A stretch of 64,000 nt of DNA from Methylibium rhizosphaerae. Its GTDB lineage: Bacteria; Pseudomonadota; Gammaproteobacteria; Burkholderiales; Burkholderiaceae_C. Within the stretch, counting starts at the first letter, position 1, and every line of letters begins with the position of its first letter. Location: contig NZ_SWAR01000009.1 in the NCBI RefSeq assembly GCF_006386545.1, positions 1 to 64,000 of the forward strand, written 5' to 3'. The translations under genes were made by a program, and so were the position numbers. Of the stretch, positions 1 through 7,634 are shown in pieces. The notes beneath the pieces are model-generated. The model did not search any database, was not told where the DNA came from, and saw nothing but the letters and a program-made list of their open reading frames with translations.

Positions 1-33
1 CTTGCCTTGGAGGACTGCCTGAGTCGACTTCAT
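1..33 (-). CDS. Start of an unidentified gene, cut by the left window edge
   Basis: An ATG at 33 reads leftwards on the minus strand as MKSTQAVLQGK before the window ends. It is preceded, 7 nt away, by a perfect Shine-Dalgarno GGAGG (complement of 41-45), which makes a real start likely. Eleven residues are too few to assign a family. It lies downstream of the HD-GYP gene in the same direction, separated by two hairpin repeats that may end the upstream transcript. Confidence 0.5.
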   Translation of the reverse strand, partial: MKSTQAVLQGK

Positions 34-113
34 TTCCGAACCTCCTTTGCACAGAGAACAGGAAATTCCCGTTGTAGACCAACGCGGCTGACGCGGGTGG
101 TCCTCCATAGGAT

Positions 114-157
114 CTCGGGGGAGCGTCCGGCGTACCCGCCGGACGAGGGGCCGACAT
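114..157. repeat. 44-bp palindromic repeat, copy 1
   Basis: This is the first of two near-identical 44-bp direct repeats whose starts are 90 bp apart; the copies differ at one base (g at 152, a at 242). The core is a perfect 9-bp inverted repeat, CGTCCGGCG and CGCCGGACG, around a 4-nt TACC loop. In copy 2 a flanking CCCCTC/GAGGGG pair could extend the stem. It lies between the HD-GYP stop codon and the next gene start, where a REP-like element or a transcription stop would be expected. Confidence 0.75.
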
Positions 158-203
158 CCCACGGGCCGCCGCGCCGGGCCGCCCCAAGCAAGGCCCGCCT
201 CCC

Positions 204-247
204 CTCGGGGGAGCGTCCGGCGTACCCGCCGGACGAGGGGCCAACAT
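204..247. repeat. 44-bp palindromic repeat, copy 2
   Basis: This is the second copy, immediately abutting and slightly overlapping the HD-GYP stop codon (TGA, complement of 247-249). The outer CCCCTC (201-206) can pair with GAGGGG (235-240), giving a longer two-part stem than in copy 1. There is no T tract, so a simple intrinsic terminator is not certain. Confidence 0.75.
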
Positions 248-1368
248 CACTCCGGCAGGCCATAGAGCCGCTCGGGCGGCATTCTCAGCACCAGCGACTT
301 GTCGTTGATCGCGCCGGTGATGGCGAACTCGGGCCGCGACGTGTCCCGCTGCACCGTGTTCACCGTGGGCATGCCGTCGCGGTTGGTGATGCTGGCTGCC
401 AGCGGCGTGCGCGCGTCGGCGCCCCGGCGCACCACCACCGCGCACTCGCCCGACTTCAGCTTCACGAAGTCGCCCGGCGGATAGATCCCGAGCTCCTTGA
501 TGAGCGCCGAGGCGACCCGGCTGCCCTGCCCTTGGGCAAACAGCTCGCGGGCCGCCTGCTGCGTGGGCAGGGCCGCGCGCAGCGCTCGCGGGCTGATCTT
601 GGCCATGAACACGTCGGCATGGCCGAGCGCCACCGCCATCTCGTCGAGCTCGGTCAGCCCTTGCGGGTAGCCGCTGCCGTCAAGGCGCTCGTGGTGCTGC
701 TCCACCGCCAGCAGGACGGCCGCGTCGGTCACGCCGGCGGCCCGCAGCATCGCGGCGCTCCTGTGCGGGTGCTCGCGAAGCACGGCCTTCTGCGGCTCGG
801 TGGGCGGCACGCCTTGCGCGCACAGCCGGCCCTGCAGGTCGAGCACCGACACGTTCATCACCAGCGCCGCCTGGATGAGCGCATGCACACGCTGCGCGGG
901 CCAGCCGATGCGCCGCGTCATCAGCAGGCAGATGGTCGCGGTGTGGATCGCGTGGGTGAGGCCGTAGAGCGGGAAGCGCTTCTGGTCCTGGCGCACCGCG
1001 AGGTAGATCGCGATGTCGGCATCGCGGTCCACCAGCTTCGCCAGATCGAGCGCCAGCTGGTCGAGGTCGCCGGTGAAGTCGGCTTCCTGGCCGATGTGGC
1101 GCAGCAGCTTGTCGAGCCGCCACAGCAGCCGCTCCCATTGGCCGAACAGGTTGGGCGCACGAGCGGCAGCCTCTTCCGCCGCCCGCCTGGCCGCCCTCAC
1201 CTCTTCGATGTCGACATACACGCCGCGGTCGAGCAGGGCTTCGAGCTGCTGCTGGCCATGCAGCACGAAACCCTTGGCCAACAGCAGCTGGCCCGAGGCG
1301 TCACGGATGTTCCAGGGCAAAGGCTCGTCGACCCGAACCTGGTTCTGGACCAGCTTCAGCAACTGCAT
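247..1368 (-). CDS. Degenerate HD-GYP domain protein
   Basis: A 373-residue protein with an HD-GYP layout. Active family members hydrolyse cyclic di-GMP with a metal centre built on an HD dyad. The family hallmark HHE...DGSGYP is intact (HHE 225-227, GYP 233-235). The HD dyad position in the helix AALVMNVSV (167-175) reads Met-Asn instead of His-Asp, and the usual following Gly-Lys is absent. A dead enzyme or c-di-GMP sensor is therefore more likely than a phosphodiesterase. The N-terminal 60 residues (NIRDASGQLLLAKG) resemble the lead-in seen in other HD-GYP proteins, and residues 60-75 are Ala/Arg/Glu rich. The start is supported by AAGGAG 4 nt before the ATG. The gene is transcribed alone, with 162 nt to the upstream acyltransferase. 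Confidence 0.85.
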   Translation of the reverse strand: MQLLKLVQNQVRVDEPLPWNIRDASGQLLLAKGFVLHGQQQLEALLDRGVYVDIEEVRAARRAAEEAAARAPNLFGQWERLLWRLDKLLRHIGQEADFTGDLDQLALDLAKLVDRDADIAIYLAVRQDQKRFPLYGLTHAIHTATICLLMTRRIGWPAQRVHALIQAALVMNVSVLDLQGRLCAQGVPPTEPQKAVLREHPHRSAAMLRAAGVTDAAVLLAVEQHHERLDGSGYPQGLTELDEMAVALGHADVFMAKISPRALRAALPTQQAARELFAQGQGSRVASALIKELGIYPPGDFVKLKSGECAVVVRRGADARTPLAASITNRDGMPTVNTVQRDTSRPEFAITGAINDKSLVLRMPPERLYGLPE

Positions 1369-1419
1369 GGCGCTCCTTGAACGGTGCCATCGGGTTGCCC
1401 CCTCTTGAGCGGCCGGGTG

Positions 1420-1437
1420 CCCCTTGCTCGCAAGGGG
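1420..1437. repeat. Hairpin between acyltransferase and HD-GYP genes
   Basis: A perfect 7-bp stem, CCCCTTG and CAAGGGG, encloses CTCG in the 162-nt gap between the acyltransferase stop (1531) and the HD-GYP start (1368). It may end the pyrimidine operon transcript or be a dispersed GC-rich hairpin. No T tract follows on the minus strand. Confidence 0.4.
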
Positions 1438-1530
1438 CCGGGGCTCTTGTGCTGTGGGCCAGACTACTGCAAGGCGTCTACCGTGTGGCGCCTATTTCGC
1501 CGGCACTTGCGCCAGCGCATGCGGCATATT

Positions 1531-2274
1531 TCACGCGGCAGCGGCCAGCGAGGCGGCGATCTGCACCTGCAGCTGCTCGGCCAGGGCCCGCCGCTCGGTG
1601 CCCACGGCGATGGGCAGCGCCGGCAGCAGCGTCACATGGACCTGCAGGCCGTCGGCGCACACCACCCACCACAGCGACTGCAGCAGCGAGGTGTCGCCCA
1701 CATAGGCCACCGCCGGGCTGAAGGCATGGCGAGGGTCGGCAAAGCGCAGCACCACAGGCTGCACCGGGGTGCCGGTGGCTATGGCAGCCTGCAGCAGGTT
1801 GGCGTGGAAGGGCAGCAGGCGCGGACCTTCGCCGGTGGTGCCCTCCGGGAAGACGGCCAGCGTGTCGCCCTGCTGCAGGGCCTCGGCCATCACGTGCACC
1901 ACCCGCAGCGCGTCGCGCCGTCGCTCGCGCTCGAGGTAGAGCGTGCCGGCGGCGTCGACCAGCGTACGCAGCAGCGGCCAGTGCCGCACCTGGGCCTTCG
2001 AGATGAATCGCGTCTGCGGACACAGCGCATGGATCGCGACGATGTCGAGCCAGGACACGTGGTTGGCCGCCAGCAGCACCGGCCCCGGCTGCGCCTGCCC
2101 ACGGGTGTGCAGGCTCGCGCCCAGCACGGCCAGCAGCTTGCCGGCCCACCATTGCACCCGCTGGCGGCGTGCGGCCAGGTCGAGCCCGCCGAAGCTCGAC
2201 CACACGATGGCCAGCCCGTGCGCGATGTGCAGCAGCACCCGCACCAGGCGCCACAGCGCCCGCAGCGTCTTCAC
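1531..2274 (-). CDS. Lysophospholipid acyltransferase (PlsC/AGPAT family)
   Basis: A 247-residue protein, normal for the family. PlsC-type enzymes transfer a fatty acyl group to lysophosphatidate or a related lysolipid at the inner membrane. Block I is NHVSWLD with the HX4D pair His72/Asp77, and block III is FPEGTT (142-147). An N-terminal hydrophobic stretch (about 8-26) would anchor it to the membrane. The start is GTG, overlapping the pyrC' stop as GTGA, so it is translationally coupled and is the last gene of the pyr operon. The substrate (phosphatidic acid or ornithine-lipid synthesis) cannot be told from sequence. Confidence 0.9.
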   Translation of the reverse strand: MKTLRALWRLVRVLLHIAHGLAIVWSSFGGLDLAARRQRVQWWAGKLLAVLGASLHTRGQAQPGPVLLAANHVSWLDIVAIHALCPQTRFISKAQVRHWPLLRTLVDAAGTLYLERERRRDALRVVHVMAEALQQGDTLAVFPEGTTGEGPRLLPFHANLLQAAIATGTPVQPVVLRFADPRHAFSPAVAYVGDTSLLQSLWWVVCADGLQVHVTLLPALPIAVGTERRALAEQLQVQIAASLAAAA

Positions 2275-3578
2275 AGGGCCTCGTGCGCCACGTGTCCGGC
2301 CACCATGGTGAGCTTCACGCGGCCCGGCAGCTCGAAGCCGCTGGCCTCGAAGGCGAACGGCGTGTGCTTGCCCTGGCTGAGCAGTGCACCCGGGCGCACC
2401 GCCCAATGGGCCTCGGCATCGAACACGCAGACGTCGGCCACGCCGCCTTCGATCAGGCGGCCGGCGCTCGAAGCCAGCGAGCCCAGCGACTCGCCCAGCA
2501 CCCGCACCGGTTCGCTGGTGATGCGCGCCAGCGCCGCCGGCAGCGCGAGGCCGCTGTCGGTGCCCCACTTGAGCGTGAGGCTCAACAGCAGCTCCAGGCC
2601 GGTGGCGCCCGGCGTGGCCTCGGCGAACGGCAGGTTCTTCTCGTCTTCGTCCACCGGCATGTGGTCGGACACCAGGGCGTCGATGGTGCCGTCGGCCAGT
2701 CCGGCGCGCAGCGCGTCGCGGTCGCGCTGCTGGCGCAGCGGCGGCGTGAGGCGCATGGCCGCGTTGAAGTAGCCGATGTCCACGTCGGTCAGGTGCAGGG
2801 AGTTGATGCTCACGTCGGCCGAGACCGGCAGCCCCTCGGCCTTGGCAGCGCGCACCAGCGCCACGCCGGCGGCGCTGGACAGGCGGCACAGGTGCACCCT
2901 CGCGCCGGTGGTGCGCACGAGCTCGAAGATGGTGTGCAGCGCGATCGTCTCGGCGGTGACCGGCACGCCCGACAGGCCCAGGCGCGTGGCGATCGCCCCG
3001 CTGGCCGCCACGCCCTTGCCCAGCCACGGGTCCTGCGGCCGCAGCCACACCGTGTAGCCGAAGGTGGCTGCGTACTGCAGCGCGCGGGTGAGCACCAGGG
3101 TATCGGCGATGGCCACCTCGGCCTGCGAGAAGCCGACGCAGCCGGCCTCGGTGAGCTCGGCCATCTCGGTGAGCACTTCGCCGGCCAGGTTGCGGGTGAG
3201 CGCGCCCAGCGGGAACAGGCGGCACAGGCTCAGCTTGCGCGCGCGGAACTTGAGCATCTCGACCAGGCCCGGCTCGTCGAGGGCCGGGTCGGTGTCGGGC
3301 GGGCAGACCAGGCTGGTCACGCCGCCGGCGGCGGCCGCGTTGAGCTCGCTTTCGAGCATGCCTTCGTGTTCATGGCCCGGCTCGCGCAGGCGCGCGGCGA
3401 GGTCCACCAGGCCGGGAGCGACGACGAGGCCCGAGGCATCGATGGTGCGGTTGGGCTGGAAGTCGGCCGGGACCTTGCCCACCGCGACGATGCGGCCGGC
3501 GGCGATGGCGAGGTCGCCGGTCTGGTCGCGGCCGGAGGCCGGGTCGACGATGCGTCCGTTGCTGATCAGGATCTTCAT
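2271..3578 (-). CDS. pyrC': Non-catalytic dihydroorotase homologue PyrC'
   Basis: A 435-residue amidohydrolase-fold protein of the type I dihydroorotase family. In active enzymes the strand-1 metal motif is DxHxHxREPG; here residues 59-68 read DLAARLREPG, so both histidines are lost (Ala61, Arg63). A later histidine is also replaced (VHLCR where HxCH is usual), while the SDHMP motif keeps its aspartate. This is the pattern of the inactive PyrC' described in pseudomonads, where it assembles with aspartate transcarbamoylase as a structural partner. It lies 2 nt downstream of pyrB. A separate active dihydroorotase (pyrC) should exist elsewhere in the genome. Confidence 0.92.
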   Translation of the reverse strand: MKILISNGRIVDPASGRDQTGDLAIAAGRIVAVGKVPADFQPNRTIDASGLVVAPGLVDLAARLREPGHEHEGMLESELNAAAAGGVTSLVCPPDTDPALDEPGLVEMLKFRARKLSLCRLFPLGALTRNLAGEVLTEMAELTEAGCVGFSQAEVAIADTLVLTRALQYAATFGYTVWLRPQDPWLGKGVAASGAIATRLGLSGVPVTAETIALHTIFELVRTTGARVHLCRLSSAAGVALVRAAKAEGLPVSADVSINSLHLTDVDIGYFNAAMRLTPPLRQQRDRDALRAGLADGTIDALVSDHMPVDEDEKNLPFAEATPGATGLELLLSLTLKWGTDSGLALPAALARITSEPVRVLGESLGSLASSAGRLIEGGVADVCVFDAEAHWAVRPGALLSQGKHTPFAFEASGFELPGRVKLTMVAGHVAHEAL

Positions 3579-3580
3579 TC

Positions 3581-4543
3581 TTATGCCTCGTTGCCCGCGA
3601 TGATCGACATCACCGCCATGCGCACCGCGATGCCGAAGGTGACCTGCGGCAGGATCACGCTCTGCGAGCCGTCGGCCACCGCCGAGTCGATCTCGACGCC
3701 GCGGTTGATCGGCCCCGGGTGCATGACGATCGCATCGGGCTTGGCCAGCGCGAGCTTCTCTTGGGTGAGGCCGAAGTTCTTGAAGAACTCGCCGGCGCTG
3801 GGCAGCATGGCGCCGCTCATGCGTTCGTTCTGCAGGCGCAGCATGATGATCACGTCGGCGCCGGCGATGCCCTCTTCCAGGCTGTGGCACACGCGCACGC
3901 CCATGTCCTTCAGGTCGCCGGGCACCAGCGTGCGCGGCCCCACCGCGCGCACCTCGGGCACGCCCAGCGTGGTGAGCGCATGGATGTCGGAGCGCGCCAC
4001 GCGCGAATGCACGATGTCGCCGACGATCGCCACCGTGAGGTTGGTGAAGTCGCGCTTGTAGTGGCGGATCGTGTACATGTCGAGCAGGCCCTGCGTCGGG
4101 TGCGCATGGCGGCCGTCGCCGGCATTCACCACATGCACGTGCGGCGCGCAGTGCTGCGCAATCAGGTAGGGCGCGCCCGACTCGCTGTGCCGCACCACGA
4201 ACATGTCGGCATGCATGGCCGACAGGTTGGCGATGGTGTCGAGCAGGCTCTCGCCCTTGGCGGTGGACGAGCGTGCGATGTCGAGGTTGATGACGTCGGC
4301 CGACAGGCGCTTGGCAGCGATCTCGAAGGTGGTGCGGGTGCGGGTGCTGTTCTCGAAGAACAGGTTGAACACGCTCTTGCCGCGAAGCAGCGGCACCTTC
4401 TTCACCTCGCGGTCGTTCACCGACAGGAAGGTCTCGGCGGTGTCGAGGATGTGGTGGATCACCGCGCGCGGCAGGCCCTCGATGGACAGCAGGTGGATCA
4501 GCTCGCCGTGGGCATTGAGCTGGGGGTTGCGTTTGTGCAGCAT
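3581..4543 (-). CDS. pyrB: Aspartate carbamoyltransferase catalytic subunit
   Basis: A 320-residue enzyme that joins carbamoyl phosphate and aspartate in the second step of pyrimidine synthesis. The carbamoyl-phosphate loop FENSTRTR (63-70) is complete, as are HPTQGLLD and the C-terminal MHPGPINRG that binds aspartate. No pyrI regulatory subunit follows; instead pyrC' begins 2 nt later, matching the dodecameric PyrB-PyrC' class of ATCase. The gene is 16 nt downstream of pyrR. Confidence 0.97.
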   Translation of the reverse strand: MLHKRNPQLNAHGELIHLLSIEGLPRAVIHHILDTAETFLSVNDREVKKVPLLRGKSVFNLFFENSTRTRTTFEIAAKRLSADVINLDIARSSTAKGESLLDTIANLSAMHADMFVVRHSESGAPYLIAQHCAPHVHVVNAGDGRHAHPTQGLLDMYTIRHYKRDFTNLTVAIVGDIVHSRVARSDIHALTTLGVPEVRAVGPRTLVPGDLKDMGVRVCHSLEEGIAGADVIIMLRLQNERMSGAMLPSAGEFFKNFGLTQEKLALAKPDAIVMHPGPINRGVEIDSAVADGSQSVILPQVTFGIAVRMAVMSIIAGNEA

Positions 4544-4559
4544 CGCTCGCTGTCTCTCG

Positions 4560-5054
4560 CTATTCGATGTTGAAGCTGAACCGGCCGTCGGCATCGCGTG
4601 CCAGCGAAAGCCGCTCGCCTTGCGGCAGCGTGATGCGGGCGGCGGAATACGACGGCTGGATGGGAAGCTGGCGCCCGCCGCGGTCGACCAGCACCGCCAA
4701 CGTGACGCTGGCCGGGCGGCCGAAGTCGTAGAGCTCGTTGATGACCGCGCGCACCGTGCGGCCGGTGTAGAGCACGTCATCGACGAGCAGGATGTGCCGG
4801 CCCTCCACCTCGAACGGCAGGTGGGTGGCGTCTGCCGAGGCAGACAGGCCGCGCGAGCCGAAGTCGTCACGGTGCAGGGTGCTCGAGATGACGCCATGTT
4901 CGCCGGCCAGGCCCAGGTCGCGCTGCAGCCGCTCGGCCAGCCAGGCACCGCCCGACCAGATGCCGACCAGCACGCCGCCCGGCTTGATGAGCGGGCGCAC
5001 GCCGGCGGCCAGGTCGGCGTACAGCGCTTCGGCATCGAGGTGCAAGGTACTCAT
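4560..5054 (-). CDS. pyrR: PyrR-type phosphoribosyltransferase
   Basis: A 164-residue member of the type I phosphoribosyltransferase fold. PyrR proteins have uracil phosphoribosyltransferase activity and, in Gram-positive bacteria, control pyr attenuation. The PRPP loop [10 protein letters not shown] (91-100) is intact. The start overlaps the ruvX stop as ATGA. Only 16 nt separate it from pyrB, too little for a classical pyr attenuator between them, so any regulatory action would have to be further upstream or be absent. Confidence 0.93.
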   Translation of the reverse strand: MSTLHLDAEALYADLAAGVRPLIKPGGVLVGIWSGGAWLAERLQRDLGLAGEHGVISSTLHRDDFGSRGLSASADATHLPFEVEGRHILLVDDVLYTGRTVRAVINELYDFGRPASVTLAVLVDRGGRQLPIQPSYSAARITLPQGERLSLARDADGRFSFNIE

Positions 5055-5464
5055 GAGTGCTCCCGGAAATACTGCTCGAGGATCAGCGCGGCGGCCGCGG
5101 CATCTGCATCGCGTGCGCCGGCACTGTGGGCCTCGGTGGTGGTGTAGCGCTCGTCCACCTCGTGCACCGGCAGGCGGAAGCGGCCGTGCAGCTGGCGGGC
5201 GAAGCGCCGCGCGCGGCGGGTATTGTCGTGCTCCGCGCCGTCGGGGTGGAAAGGCACGCCCACCACCAGCGCGGCCGGCTGCCACTCGGCAATGAGCCGG
5301 GCGCAGGCCTCGAAGCGGGCGTCGCCGGCGGCGGCGATGGTCTTCAGCGGCTGGGCCTGGCGCAGCAGCGTGTTGCCGGTGGCCACGCCGACCCGCCTGG
5401 TGCCGAAATCGAAAGCAAGGAGGGTTTGGGGGGGTGAGGCTGGCGCAGGAGCAGAAAAGCTCAT
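5051..5464 (-). CDS. ruvX: RuvX/YqgF-type Holliday junction resolvase homologue
   Basis: A 137-residue RNase H-fold protein of the YqgF family, linked to 16S rRNA 5'-end maturation and to Holliday-junction cleavage. The first acidic motif is FDFGTRRVGVA (Asp19 catalytic), VVGVPF follows, and the conserved VDERYTT lies near residue 105. The start overlaps the yqgE stop (ATGA) and the stop overlaps the pyrR start. The first 12 residues are Ala/Pro/Ser rich and precede the conserved core. Confidence 0.93.
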   Translation of the reverse strand: MSFSAPAPASPPQTLLAFDFGTRRVGVATGNTLLRQAQPLKTIAAAGDARFEACARLIAEWQPAALVVGVPFHPDGAEHDNTRRARRFARQLHGRFRLPVHEVDERYTTTEAHSAGARDADAAAAALILEQYFREHS

Positions 5465-6072
5465 GCGTGCCCGGCCCCGGACGACAGCATCGCCGGGTCG
5501 ATGCCCAGCAGCGACAGCGCCCGCTCGTAGCGCTTCTCGATCGGCGTGTCGAAGATGATCGAAGGCTCGGCGTTCACGGTGAGCCAGCCGTTGCGGCCGA
5601 TCTCTTCCTCGAGCTGGCCGGCGCTCCAGCCGGAATAGCCCAGCGTGACCAGCACCTTGCGGGGGCCGGCCCCGTTGGACAGCGCCTCGAGCACGTCCTT
5701 GCTGGTGGTCATCTCGAGGCCGCCGGGGATGCTGAGGGTGGAGTTGTAGTGGGCGCCCTCTTCGCCGCCCAGCGGCTCGTGCAGCACGAAGCCGCGTTCG
5801 GTCTGCACCGGCCCGCCGAAGTACACCGGGGCATTGGCCAGGTCTTCCCGGTCGAGGGTGAGGTCCACCTTCTCGAACAGGTTGCGCAGCTTGATGTCGA
5901 TCGGCTTGTTGATCACCAGCCCCAGCGCACCGCGTTCGGTGTGCTCGCACATGTACACCACCGAACCTGCGAAGTTGTCGTCGCCCATGCCGGGCATGGC
6001 GATGAGGAACTGGTTCGTCAGGTTGATGGTGGTGCCGGGGGCGGAGGGAGCGGTGGGCTCGGGGGACGACAT
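5461..6072 (-). CDS. yqgE: YqgE/AlgH family protein (UPF0301)
   Basis: A 203-residue protein of the YqgE/AlgH family, whose molecular role is unresolved. Family motifs are visible: NQFLIAMPGM near residue 20, GALGLVINKP and VYFGGPVQ. The first 14 residues are Ser/Pro/Ala rich. It heads the operon yqgE-ruvX-pyrR-pyrB-pyrC'-acyltransferase. There is no Shine-Dalgarno; TAAAAT lies 7 nt before the ATG, suggesting a leaderless message. Confidence 0.93.
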   Translation of the reverse strand: MSSPEPTAPSAPGTTINLTNQFLIAMPGMGDDNFAGSVVYMCEHTERGALGLVINKPIDIKLRNLFEKVDLTLDREDLANAPVYFGGPVQTERGFVLHEPLGGEEGAHYNSTLSIPGGLEMTTSKDVLEALSNGAGPRKVLVTLGYSGWSAGQLEEEIGRNGWLTVNAEPSIIFDTPIEKRYERALSLLGIDPAMLSSGAGHA

Positions 6073-6079
6073 GGCGCGA

Positions 6080-6085
6080 ATTTTA
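6080..6085 (-). promoter_or_regulatory. Candidate -10 element for yqgE, leaderless type
   Basis: On the minus strand TAAAAT is followed by the 7-nt TCGCGCC and then the yqgE ATG, placing the expected transcription start at or next to the start codon. No good -35 is found 16-18 nt upstream. Confidence 0.45.
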
Positions 6086-6091
6086 GGGCCG

Positions 6092-6119
6092 TTGACAGCC
6101 TCCGGCCGTGCACGACACT
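6092..6119 (+). promoter_or_regulatory. Candidate phr promoter
   Basis: A consensus -35 TTGACA (6092-6097), a 16-nt spacer and a weak -10 GACACT (6114-6119) lie just before the photolyase ATG at 6128, with only 8 nt between. No Shine-Dalgarno is present, so the message would be leaderless or nearly so. Confidence 0.5.
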
Positions 6120-6127
6120 CCGGGCTC

Positions 6128-7612
6128 ATGGAAAAAAGCCTGGACAGCGCGCTGGTCTGGTTTCGGCGTGACCTGCGGGTGCACGACCATGCCGCGCTGT
6201 ACCACGCGCTCAGGGCGGCCCGGCGGGTGTGGTGCGCCTTCGTGTTCGACACCCCCCTGCTCGATGCCCTGCCGCGGGCCGACCGCCGGGTGGAGTTCAT
6301 CCGCGACAGCGTGGCCGAGCTCGACGGCGCCCTGCGCGCGCTCGCGGCGCTGCAGGGCACGCAGGGCGCCGGGCTGATCGTGCGGCACGGGCCGGCCGCC
6401 GAGGAGATCACCCGGCTGGCGCGCGAACTGCAGGTGCAGGCGGTGTATGCCAACCACGACTACGAACCGGCGGCACGGGCACGCGACGCGCGCGTGCGGG
6501 GCCTGCTGGCCGATGCGGGTGTGGTGCTGCACACCTCGAAGGACCAGGTCGTCTTCGAGGGCGACGAGCTGCGCACCGGGGCGGCCCAGCCCTATGGCGT
6601 GTACACGCCCTACAAGAACGCCTGGATGAAGAAGCTCGAGCCGTTCTACCTGGGCGCCTACCCGGTGGAGCGCCATGCGACCGCGCTGGCGCCGCTGCCG
6701 CCCGGCCTGCGGCACGAGGTGCCCAGCCTGCAGGCGCTGCGCTTCGAGCCGACCAACCTGGCCGCGCTGAAGATCCCCACCGGCGCTTCAGGCGCTGCCG
6801 CGCTGCTCGACGACTTCCTGCAGCGGGTGGACCGCTATCACGAGACGCGCGACTTTCCCTCGGTGAAGGGACCGAGCTACCTGGGCGTTCACCTGCGCTT
6901 CGGCACGGTGTCGATCCGCGAGGTGGCCCGGCTGGCCTGGGAACGCATGCGCGGCGGCTCGCGCGGCGCCGAGACCTGGCTGTCCGAATTCATCTGGCGC
7001 GACTTCTTCTTCCAGGTGCTCTTGTTCCACCCGCACGTGGTGGACAAGGCCTTCCGGCGCGAATACGACCGCATCAAATGGGAGCACGGCAAACATGCCG
7101 AAGACGACTTCGCCGCCTGGTGCGAGGGCCGCACCGGCTACCCGCTGGTGGACGCGGCGATGGCGCAGCTCAACCAGACCGGCTACATGCACAACCGGCT
7201 GCGCATGGTGGCCGCGAGCTTCCTGGTGAAGGACCTCGGCATCGACTGGCGGTGGGGCGAGCGCTACTTCGCCGAGAAGCTGAACGACTTCGACCTCGCC
7301 GCCAACAACGGCAACTGGCAGTGGGCTGCCTCCACCGGCTGCGACGCGCAGCCCTGGTTCCGGATCTTCAACCCGGTGACGCAGAGCCGGAAGTTCGACC
7401 CCGAAGGCCGGTTCATCCGGCGCTACCTGCCGCAGCTCGCCAGGCTGCCCGACGACGCCCTCCACGCACCCTGGCTGGCGCGGCCCGCGGACCTCGAGGC
7501 GGCGGGCGTGGTGCTGGGGCGCGACTACCCGAAGCCGCGGGTCCAGCATGACGCGGCCCGCGAGAAGACCCTGGCCCGCTATGCCGTGGTCAAGGAGCGG
7601 GCCGCGAAGTAG
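6128..7612 (+). CDS. phrB: Deoxyribodipyrimidine photolyase
   Basis: A 494-residue class I photolyase that uses blue light and FADH- to split cyclobutane pyrimidine dimers. The N-terminal alpha/beta antenna domain begins LVWFRRDLRVHDHAAL. The C-terminal FAD domain contains EFIWRDFFFQ, MHNRLRMVAASFLVKDL and the FAD signature NNGNWQWAASTGCDAQPW, with the usual tryptophans. Length and motifs fit a functional enzyme. It stands alone, divergent from yqgE and convergent with the efflux operon, sharing a GC-rich hairpin across its stop codon. Confidence 0.96.
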   Translation: MEKSLDSALVWFRRDLRVHDHAALYHALRAARRVWCAFVFDTPLLDALPRADRRVEFIRDSVAELDGALRALAALQGTQGAGLIVRHGPAAEEITRLARELQVQAVYANHDYEPAARARDARVRGLLADAGVVLHTSKDQVVFEGDELRTGAAQPYGVYTPYKNAWMKKLEPFYLGAYPVERHATALAPLPPGLRHEVPSLQALRFEPTNLAALKIPTGASGAAALLDDFLQRVDRYHETRDFPSVKGPSYLGVHLRFGTVSIREVARLAWERMRGGSRGAETWLSEFIWRDFFFQVLLFHPHVVDKAFRREYDRIKWEHGKHAEDDFAAWCEGRTGYPLVDAAMAQLNQTGYMHNRLRMVAASFLVKDLGIDWRWGERYFAEKLNDFDLAANNGNWQWAASTGCDAQPWFRIFNPVTQSRKFDPEGRFIRRYLPQLARLPDDALHAPWLARPADLEAAGVVLGRDYPKPRVQHDAAREKTLARYAVVKERAAK

Positions 7613-7620
7613 CGGCCCGC
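7597..7620. terminator. GC-rich hairpin spanning the phr stop codon
   Basis: A perfect 9-bp stem, GCGGGCCGC (7597-7605) and GCGGCCCGC (7612-7620), has a 6-nt loop that includes part of the phr TAG. It sits between the convergent photolyase and RND genes (RND stop at 7635), so it could serve both. It lacks a T tract. Confidence 0.45.
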
Positions 7621-7634
7621 GCCGGCCGTGCCGC

